Positions 58,220 to 64,000 of a stretch of DNA of 64,000 nt are shown here, piece by piece (position 1 is the stretch's first letter; each line of letters begins with the position of its first letter). Both the position numbers and the translations under genes were made by a program. A model generated the notes under the pieces. It ran no database searches. It saw only the letters and a list, made by a program, of their open reading frames with translations, and was not told where the DNA came from. Source of the DNA: Aliivibrio fischeri. GTDB lineage: Bacteria; Pseudomonadota; Gammaproteobacteria; Enterobacterales; Vibrionaceae. Location of the stretch: contig NZ_WOBR01000002.1 of NCBI RefSeq assembly GCF_009727955.1, positions 62,001 to 126,000 of the forward strand, given 5' to 3'.

Positions 58220-59385
58220 TATTTCACCTCTGCAGCAATCGCGAATGCTTGTTGAAGATCAGAAATAAGATCTCGGCTATCTTCTAGTCCAACAGATAAT
58301 CTCAATAATGTTGGTGCTAATCCTGCTTCTTCTTGAGCTTCATCAGACATAGCTCTATGTGTCATGGTTCCTGGATGCGCAATCAAACTTTCAACACCGC
58401 CTAAAGACTCAGCTAAAGAGAAGTATTTCAGTTCTTTAACGAATACTTTCAATTGCTCAAGTGAGCCATTTAGTTCAAAACTGAGCATGGCACCAAAGCC
58501 TGCTTGTTGACGTTTTGCAATTTCATGACCGGGATGGTCAGGTAAACTTGGGTGGTAAATCGTACCAACTAATGACTGCTCTTGAAGACATTTTAGAACT
58601 TCCATTGCATTTTCTTCATGCACACGCATGCGTGCGCCCAATGTTCGAATACCACGCAACGTTAAGTAGCTATCAAATGCAGTACCGGTTGCTCCAATAC
58701 AGTTCCCCCACCATGCAAGCTCATCCGCATGCTCTTTTGTTTTAGCGATAAGTACACCACCAACAACATCAGAATGTCCGTTAATATATTTAGTCGTAGA
58801 GTGAATAACAAAATCCGCCCCTAAAGAGAGAGGCTGCTGTAATACAGGGGAAAGGAAAGTGTTATCTACTGCGACTAACGCACCAACTTGGGCCGCTTTT
58901 TGACAAATTTCAGCAATATCCACCACTCGTACTAATGGATTTGAAGGGGTTTCAAGTAAGATTAGTTTAGGCTTTTTAGCAATTGCAGCATCTAAAGCCT
59001 CAGTATTAGATTGGTCTACAAATAAAGTTTGGAAGTCTCCTTTATTTGCTCGAGTATTAAACAATCGATAAGTTCCTCCATAACAATCATGGGGAGCAAC
59101 AATTAAGTCATCAGGACCAAGTAATGCAGATACCATTAAATTAAGTGCGGATGTTCCACAATTAGTGACCACTGCACCAGCCCCACCTTCTAAATCTGAA
59201 AGTGTGGTTTCTAATTGAGTTCGAGTTGGATTTCCAGAACGAGCATAATCATACTTAGGTACATCCCCAAATTCTGGGAAACTATAGTTAGTTGACAAGT
59301 AGATAGGTGGTACAACAGCATTATGTTGTGAATCCGTTTCAATGCCGGTACGAACAGCAATAGTTGCAGGTTTTCTTTCGCTCAT
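58219..59385 (-). CDS. metB: Cystathionine gamma-synthase
   Basis: MetB joins cysteine and O-succinylhomoserine into cystathionine using pyridoxal phosphate. The 388-residue protein shows the PLP lysine in HSTTKYINGHSDVVGG and the YARSGNPTR substrate/PLP loop. Length agrees with E. coli (386). It is the first gene of metBL. Its divergent promoter faces metJ, with four met boxes between them. The alternative O-acetylhomoserine sulfhydrylase family is less likely because of size and operon. Confidence 0.94.
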   Translation of the reverse strand: MSERKPATIAVRTGIETDSQHNAVVPPIYLSTNYSFPEFGDVPKYDYARSGNPTRTQLETTLSDLEGGAGAVVTNCGTSALNLMVSALLGPDDLIVAPHDCYGGTYRLFNTRANKGDFQTLFVDQSNTEALDAAIAKKPKLILLETPSNPLVRVVDIAEICQKAAQVGALVAVDNTFLSPVLQQPLSLGADFVIHSTTKYINGHSDVVGGVLIAKTKEHADELAWWGNCIGATGTAFDSYLTLRGIRTLGARMRVHEENAMEVLKCLQEQSLVGTIYHPSLPDHPGHEIAKRQQAGFGAMLSFELNGSLEQLKVFVKELKYFSLAESLGGVESLIAHPGTMTHRAMSDEAQEEAGLAPTLLRLSVGLEDSRDLISDLQQAFAIAAEVK

Positions 59386-59623
59386 AATTTCCCTTCCGAA
59401 CTGCGGTGCAGTAATGTAATACCAACGATATAAACTATCTAAACAGGCTTACAAGGGAATGTCTTTATCTTCATGTCTTAAATTTCATAATTACATAAAA
59501 TTAATTACCGAAATTTATTTCTGATAATAGATAATTTTCCTTCGCAATTTCCCGCTCATATAATTAATATGACTGATATACGCTAATCCATAAGTATATA
59601 GTCTACTTTACCATCACAAAATA

Positions 59624-59655
59624 AGACGTCAACACTTCTAGACGTCTATATGTCT
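59624..59655. promoter_or_regulatory. Array of four met boxes (MetJ operator) between metB and metJ
   Basis: Four consecutive 8-base units in register match the AGACGTCT consensus: 59624-59631 AGACGTCA (7/8), 59632-59639 ACACTTCT (6/8), 59640-59647 AGACGTCT (8/8) and 59648-59655 ATATGTCT (6/8). Adjacent units outside do not match. MetJ with S-adenosylmethionine binds cooperatively to such tandem boxes. The array lies 77 bases before metJ and 239 before metB, within the 346-base gap 59386-59731; promoter boxes for both genes are probably adjacent. A TATACT -10 for the metB side may lie at 59593-59598. Confidence 0.85.
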
Positions 59656-59731
59656 TTACTTTTAGCGGTAAATATCGCTAAAATCGCCTATTCTACTTAT
59701 ATACATCAATAATTCTGAACGAAGGTGAACA

Positions 59732-60052
59732 ATGGCTGATTGGAATGGTGACTATTTAAGTCCTTATGCCGAACATGGTAAAAAAAGCGAACAAGTAAAA
59801 AAAATTACTGTTTCTATTCCAACAAAGGTACTTCAAATCCTTACTGACGAGCGTACTCGTCGCCAAGTAAGCAACCTACGTCATGCGACAAACAGTGAAT
59901 TATTGTGTGAAGCATTCCTACACGCATATACTGGTCAGCCTTTACCAACAGATGAAGATCTACGTAAAGATCGTCCAGATGATATTCCAGCTGAAGCAAA
60001 AGCATTAATGACGGCAATGGGGATCGAATTCGAAGCGTTTGACGAAGAGTAA
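59732..60052 (+). CDS. metJ: Met repressor MetJ
   Basis: MetJ is the ribbon-helix-helix repressor of the methionine regulon, with S-adenosylmethionine as corepressor. The 106-residue protein contains the DNA-contacting beta strand [15 protein letters not shown] and the [20 protein letters not shown] helices, nearly as in E. coli (105). AAGGTGA precedes the ATG. It is divergent from metBL and probably regulates itself through the met boxes upstream. Confidence 0.97.
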   Translation: MADWNGDYLSPYAEHGKKSEQVKKITVSIPTKVLQILTDERTRRQVSNLRHATNSELLCEAFLHAYTGQPLPTDEDLRKDRPDDIPAEAKALMTAMGIEFEAFDEE

Positions 60053-60063
60053 ATACGTTTTAT

Positions 60064-60108
60064 TCCTCCTCCTTTTGTCTCCTCCTTCTTTTAATAAAAT
60101 TAGGAGGA
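60064..60108. promoter_or_regulatory. Cluster of MalT-box-like sequences upstream of the amylase gene
   Basis: The MalT core GGAKGA appears several times: on the minus strand at 60064-60069, 60067-60072 (overlapping) and 60080-60085, and on the plus strand at 60103-60108. The unit matches the E. coli MalT box core (GGGGATGAGG type). The cluster lies 64-108 bases before the GTG of the amylase gene. No MalT gene is visible in this window, so binding is inferred. Confidence 0.55.
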
Positions 60109-60171
60109 TTACATTCCCTCTTGGCTAATAAATAATCACAGTGCCCTACTTATAAATATAAAGGACTTACT

Positions 60172-62193
60172 GTGAAAAAACAGATCGCAAAAACCACAAT
60201 AGCTATTGCTATTACCTCCCTTTTGAGCGCATGTAGCTCAACATCTAATAATGAAACATCCCCTTTAGCTTATCAATGTGACCCACAAATGATGGCACAA
60301 AGTGATGACTTACGAATTTACCAAATCATGGTCGAAAGCTTTGTTGATGGCGATAGCACTATTGGACATGGTACAGGCTACGGTCCTAGTCATCATAATG
60401 GTGACTTACAAGGAATTATTGATTCATTAGATTACATTCAATCGCTTGGTATGAATGCTATTTGGATGACTCCAGTCTTTGAATCTGCCCCTCTCGACAA
60501 TCAAGACCATTGGGCAGATAAGCTCGATGCCACCGGATATTTTGCTACTGACTTTTTTAAAATAGATCCACGCTTTGGCACATTAGAGAAAGCCAAAGAA
60601 TTAGTTGAAGAAGCTCATAAGCGCGGTATTTACGTATTATTTGATGGTGTGTTTGGCCACCATAAAAAAGGACTGATTAAACCATCCCCAACAGGGTTAC
60701 TTCCAGCTGGAGAGCACAATCCTGTTAGCTACCCTGAAAGTGAAGCTTTTTATAAAGAAGTAGCAACCTACTGGATTAAAGAGCTAAAGATCGACGGGTG
60801 GCGGTTAGACCAAGCTTACCAAGTACCAACACAATCTTGGACGAACATTCGTAAAGCCGTTGACGTCGCCTCAAAAGAGACCTTTTATACCAATAATAAA
60901 GGTGAACAAGTAAATCCTCTCAGCTATATGGTTGCCGAGATCTGGAATAACGAAAACTACATAACAGAAACAGGATATGGCAGCGAACAAAATCCAGCTC
61001 TTTGCTCGGCTTTTGACTTCCCTCTGCGTTTTCGCGTTGCTGAAACCTTTGCAGTTAATGAAAGTGGTGTAGGACAAAAAGGGGGAGATTGGCTTAATCA
61101 AGGTATGCAAATGCACGAGCTTTACCCTTCTCATGCAGTGCCTAATTTAATGCTAGGAAATCATGATGTCGTTCGCTTTGGTGATTTACTTCAACGTGGT
61201 GATATTGCTAATCCAAATGACAAAAACTATTGGACCCGACACAAAGCGGCGCTCTCTTTTCAAGCCGCTTATACAGGCCCAATAACTCTATACTATGGTG
61301 ATGAAATTGGTGATCAAGTAGAAGGATTTTCCAAAAAAGAGAATAAAGACACTTGCGCCATTAAAGGGCTTTGTGACGATCACATTGCTCGATCATCAGC
61401 AAAAGTTGATGGCCTTACAGCTAACCTAACTCCAGAGCAAACGGATTTAAAAAATTACGTCACCACATTAATGCAATTGCGTATTAAGCACCCAGCTCTA
61501 TCTAAGGGTAAAAGAGTTAATCTAGTGGCAAATAAAGAGGTCTATATCGATCATAAGCAATCTCAAAATGATGCGATTATTTATATGGTAAGTACTCAAG
61601 AGGAAGATCAAATTCTCTCTCTAAATGAAGAACTGCTTGGTTCGAAAGGTCACATTGTAGATCTAATCACTGGACAGGTTTTCACTTCAATAAATGGAAT
61701 ATATACCATTCCATTACCCAACTTTGAAAGTCGCTTTTTAAAAATAGAAGAGCCAAATAGTACTGGACCTATCATAGCGAAAAAAGAAATCGCACTATAT
61801 GGCAGCGGCTTTATGGCGCAATGTAATAACCCTACGATCACAGACATCAATGCCCCTTTACAAGATACCTTATATTTAGTTGGCGATTTCTCTGACTCTC
61901 GCTGGAGCCATAAAGAAACCAGAGCCTATCAATACAAAGGAAACAACATTTACCAAGTGGTCATCAATGAAAAACGAGGCCCTTATAAAATGCAATATGC
62001 GACCAAAAACTGGGAAGCTCAATACACAGCAGAGGGACTATCACCAAAACTGGGAAAATCAAATAAATTAATTACTGGTGGCTATGGCCAAGACACTGCC
62101 ATTTATCTTCCTGAAGATGGTAACTACGTTTGGAGCTTAGAATTTACATCTCAAGGAGAACCAAAATCAATGATGGTTTCTAGGTGTAAATAA
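60172..62193 (+). CDS. GH13 alpha-amylase-family lipoprotein
   Basis: A 673-residue lipoprotein starting at GTG. The signal sequence ends in a lipobox LLSAC (cysteine near residue 21). The (beta/alpha)8 domain shows the glycoside hydrolase 13 conserved regions: nucleophile D in GWRLDQAY (about residue 208), acid E in MVAEIWN (about 249), and the third acid in GNHDVVRFGD (about 319). A C-terminal beta-sandwich-like extension (about 560-673, with YLVGDFSDSRWSHKE) may be a starch-binding or E-set domain. It is likely an outer-membrane-anchored amylase. Exact substrate is unknown; lamB follows. Confidence 0.87.
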   Translation: MKKQIAKTTIAIAITSLLSACSSTSNNETSPLAYQCDPQMMAQSDDLRIYQIMVESFVDGDSTIGHGTGYGPSHHNGDLQGIIDSLDYIQSLGMNAIWMTPVFESAPLDNQDHWADKLDATGYFATDFFKIDPRFGTLEKAKELVEEAHKRGIYVLFDGVFGHHKKGLIKPSPTGLLPAGEHNPVSYPESEAFYKEVATYWIKELKIDGWRLDQAYQVPTQSWTNIRKAVDVASKETFYTNNKGEQVNPLSYMVAEIWNNENYITETGYGSEQNPALCSAFDFPLRFRVAETFAVNESGVGQKGGDWLNQGMQMHELYPSHAVPNLMLGNHDVVRFGDLLQRGDIANPNDKNYWTRHKAALSFQAAYTGPITLYYGDEIGDQVEGFSKKENKDTCAIKGLCDDHIARSSAKVDGLTANLTPEQTDLKNYVTTLMQLRIKHPALSKGKRVNLVANKEVYIDHKQSQNDAIIYMVSTQEEDQILSLNEELLGSKGHIVDLITGQVFTSINGIYTIPLPNFESRFLKIEEPNSTGPIIAKKEIALYGSGFMAQCNNPTITDINAPLQDTLYLVGDFSDSRWSHKETRAYQYKGNNIYQVVINEKRGPYKMQYATKNWEAQYTAEGLSPKLGKSNKLITGGYGQDTAIYLPEDGNYVWSLEFTSQGEPKSMMVSRCK

Positions 62194-62236
62194 CCCCTCC
62201 TTTACCTTAAATTAATGAATAAAATATGAACTATTT

Positions 62237-62264
62237 CTAACCAACAATGTCTATTGTTGGTTAG
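62237..62264. repeat. Perfect 12-base inverted repeat after the amylase gene
   Basis: CTAACCAACAAT (62237-62248) and ATTGTTGGTTAG (62253-62264) form a perfect stem with loop GTCT. It lies 43 bases past the amylase stop. It has no T-run after it, so it is a weak terminator at best, or a protein-binding palindrome. Confidence 0.8.
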
Positions 62265-62270
62265 ATCACA
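62255..62270 (+). promoter_or_regulatory. Candidate CRP site upstream of lamB
   Basis: TGTTG and TCACA separated by 6 bases (62255-62270) resemble the CRP pattern TGTGA-N6-TCACA: one half is perfect, the other has 3 of 5 bases. Maltose genes are usually CRP-dependent. It is 334 bases before lamB, which is distant, so the assignment is weak. Confidence 0.3.
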
Positions 62271-62423
62271 TTTCTGATTATTTCTTAATTTCACTCTTTT
62301 ACGATTTTCCTCATTATTTCCAATTTCAAAATATCTTTCGGCGTGAGCCTTATCTCATAAATATTTTCAATCACTCCTACTAAGTGTGATTATTATCAAA
62401 AGAAGACCTGCCATTCATTTTTC

Positions 62424-62470
62424 TCCTCCTTAGTACTACGCCCTATCATCCTTAAAAAGAGGAGGAGGGC
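62424..62470. promoter_or_regulatory. Cluster of MalT-box-like sequences upstream of lamB
   Basis: The core GGAKGA appears on the minus strand at 62424-62429 (GGAGGA) and 62446-62451 (GGATGA), and on the plus strand at 62461-62466 (GGAGGA, extended AGGAGGAGGG). This mixed-orientation cluster 140-180 bases before lamB resembles the MalT-activated regions of maltose promoters. The rest of the 410-base gap 62194-62603 has no gene. Confidence 0.55.
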
Positions 62471-62490
62471 AAAATACCTATTTATTTTTA

Positions 62491-62518
62491 ATCTGTGTCT
62501 CGTTCGATAACGACAGAT
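62491..62518 (+). other. Bulged hairpin in the lamB leader
   Basis: ATCTGT and CGTT on the left pair with AACG and ACAGAT on the right, around loop CGAT, with a 4-base bulge GTCT on the left arm. Further on, at 62555-62562, is the LacI-type half palindrome AAACGTTT. Both lie in the probable leader or promoter of lamB. No function can be shown. Confidence 0.35.
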
Positions 62519-62603
62519 GTTTACTTCACTTCCCTACACTGCCATGAGTTAAGTAAACGTTTTCAAATCAAAATATCCTGAAAAAAGGAAATAGGATTTT
62601 ACG

Positions 62604-63947
62604 ATGAAAATGAATAAATACACATTGCTTGCCGCTGCTGTTTCTACAGCATTATTTTCTGGCGCTACACTTGCTGAAACCGATGTTGCTCTGGATGTCA
62701 TCGCAGGTGACGAAGCTGCACCAAAAGTTGAAAAAGTAAATGGAACTGATGTTATTTCAGATGGTTGGGAAGTACACGGTTACGCGTCAATGAACTTCCG
62801 TATGGTAGATGGTGAAACAGTAGATACTGAATTTGGTAAGCCAGATTACAAAACCGCAGGTACACACGGAAAAAGTACTAACCAAGTTGAATTCGTAATC
62901 AAAAAACATACTGAGCACGCAAATGGTGTTTGGTCTGATTTTGTTGTTCGTTCAGAATACGGTAATGGTAACTCTTACGCTTACTCATCTCCAGGCAGCC
63001 AAAAAGCCAACACAACAGCACAATTTGAAATCAAAGAAACCTATGTTGAAATTGGTGGCTTATCTTACCTAGGTGAAGATACCTCTATCTGGGGTGGTCA
63101 ACGTTACCTAAACCGTTCTGCAAGTGCACTATCAGGTGAATTCTGGAAACAATCATCAGGTGTTGGTGCTGGTATCCAAACTAAGATTGCAGGCAACACA
63201 GCAGGTATTGCAATTGTTGCTGCAGATACAGACGGTGATATCAATAATGGCCCTGGTGCTGATGGTCGACAAACACTAACCTCACATGATTTATACTACT
63301 ACGGTGTTGATGTTGGCTTTGGTAGCTTAGACTTTGATTTCAAATACATTACTCAAGCTAACGTTCAAGATGATGACGGTATTGGTGCTTCTATCACATT
63401 AAACTCTAGCTACTACGGCCTAGATGGTTGGTCACAAACAGCGATTGCTTACGGTAAAGGCGCAGCTCAAAACCGTGGTGTGAACTTTGGTAGCTGGTCA
63501 GGCGGCGATGACAATGCTGAATCTATCTTCTTCACTTCTGGTGGTGTGGTAAACATCTCTGAAAACTGGCAAATGGGTTCTGAAGTAACGTATTTTGCGG
63601 CATTAGATGAATTATTTGGTGCAAAAGATCTAAAACGTTACATCGTTGCGGCACGTCCATCATACAAAGTAAACGATAACCTTCGTCTTGAAGCAACAGG
63701 TTCTTACGCTCATGAAGAAGGTGCTGAAGGTTATTGGGGACGTACAGGTGATGATCTGAAGAGTGACATTATTAACGTTGAATTAGCAGCTGCATTTACA
63801 GTGAACGCTGACTATTTCGGCCGTCCACAAATCAAACCATACGTGAGCTACATTACCGCTGATGATGAAGCAAGTGCTAAACAAATTGGCATTAAAGATG
63901 GTAAGTCAGAAACAATTATCGGTGTACACACTGAAATCTGGTTCTAA
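62604..63947 (+). CDS. lamB: Maltoporin LamB
   Basis: LamB is the trimeric outer-membrane channel for maltose and maltodextrins. The 447-residue protein has a signal peptide (residues 1-24, ending TLA) followed by GWEVHGYASMNFRM and strands typical of an 18-stranded sugar porin. It ends ETIIGVHTEIWF, with the terminal phenylalanine expected of an outer-membrane barrel. Size matches E. coli LamB (446). AGGA lies about 9 bases before the ATG. It follows the amylase lipoprotein, which suggests surface maltodextrin breakdown and uptake. Confidence 0.93.
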   Translation: MKMNKYTLLAAAVSTALFSGATLAETDVALDVIAGDEAAPKVEKVNGTDVISDGWEVHGYASMNFRMVDGETVDTEFGKPDYKTAGTHGKSTNQVEFVIKKHTEHANGVWSDFVVRSEYGNGNSYAYSSPGSQKANTTAQFEIKETYVEIGGLSYLGEDTSIWGGQRYLNRSASALSGEFWKQSSGVGAGIQTKIAGNTAGIAIVAADTDGDINNGPGADGRQTLTSHDLYYYGVDVGFGSLDFDFKYITQANVQDDDGIGASITLNSSYYGLDGWSQTAIAYGKGAAQNRGVNFGSWSGGDDNAESIFFTSGGVVNISENWQMGSEVTYFAALDELFGAKDLKRYIVAARPSYKVNDNLRLEATGSYAHEEGAEGYWGRTGDDLKSDIINVELAAAFTVNADYFGRPQIKPYVSYITADDEASAKQIGIKDGKSETIIGVHTEIWF

Positions 63948-63961
63948 CTGAGTTAAAGTGA

Positions 63962-63987
63962 AAGGCGGCCAAATGGCTGCCTTTTTG
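63962..63987 (+). terminator. Probable terminator of lamB
   Basis: The stem AAAGGCGGCC / ATGGCTGCCTTTTT (AAGGC-GGCC to GGCTGCCTTTTT) lies 15 bases after the lamB stop, close to the right window edge, and ends in a T-run. One base bulges. Confidence 0.7.
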
Positions 63988-64000
63988 CGTTTATTATCAC

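Noticed and set aside
59457-59478. Second met-box array close to metB
   Set aside because: Two GTCT-containing 8-mers match only 5 of 8 bases and are 14 bases apart, out of the 8-base register.
1-64000. Prophage, integron, transposon or defence island
   Set aside because: No integrase, transposase, capsid, recombinase or restriction gene was seen; the single tRNA gene has no adjacent integrase or att-like duplication.

Overview
The window is an ordinary housekeeping stretch of the main chromosome of a Vibrionaceae bacterium. Gene order, protein sequences and the AT-rich composition look most like Aliivibrio, close to A. fischeri. That genus assignment is made from memory of protein sequences and was not computed. 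I see no prophage, insertion sequence, integron, CRISPR array or toxin island, and coding density is high. 

Layout. 1-3.9 kb: sspBA and the cytochrome bc1 operon petABC (all minus). 4.1-9.5 kb: rplM-rpsI, zapE, zapG and the tandem periplasmic proteases degQ and degS. 9.6-22.5 kb: topoisomerase IV genes parC and parE, then yqiA-cpdA-yqiB-nudF, divergent tolC, hldE and glnE, an order that largely follows the E. coli tolC-glnE region. 22.7-29.7 kb: a chemoreceptor and a voltage-gated-type potassium channel, which separate glnE from the CYTH-CHAD triphosphatase gene, then a Pit phosphate transporter with its PhoU-like partner and an SH3-domain protein. 29.8-36.9 kb: exeAB of the type II secretion assembly system, cca, uppP-folK-folB, plsY and tsaD. 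37.1-41.8 kb: the macromolecular synthesis operon rpsU-yqeY-dnaG-rpoD, followed by tRNA-Ile2. 41.8-49.8 kb: more variable content, with small membrane proteins, a beta-barrel outer membrane protein, an acyl-CoA ligase, pyruvate kinase, a GntR regulator and a membrane diguanylate cyclase. 49.9-60 kb: ilvIH, a second long-chain acyl-CoA ligase, leuO, and metBL facing metJ across a met-box operator. 60-64 kb: a GH13 amylase-like lipoprotein and maltoporin lamB, both preceded by clusters of MalT-box-like sequences. 

Working together. petABC carries electrons from quinol to cytochrome c. rplM-rpsI has a structured leader consistent with autogenous control. degQ and degS cover envelope protein quality control and sigma-E signalling. 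metJ probably represses the metBL promoter and its own promoter. The lipoprotein amylase would shorten maltodextrins and the LamB porin would admit them. 

The best candidates for a second look are modest: an unannotated 43-residue membrane peptide; a 60-residue membrane peptide whose last codons lie inside a tRNA terminator; a heptanucleotide tandem repeat that runs into the uppP stop codon; a 20-bp-phased direct repeat upstream of an outer membrane protein; MalT-box clusters; and a variant Qo-site motif in cytochrome b. I found no convincing new multi-gene system.
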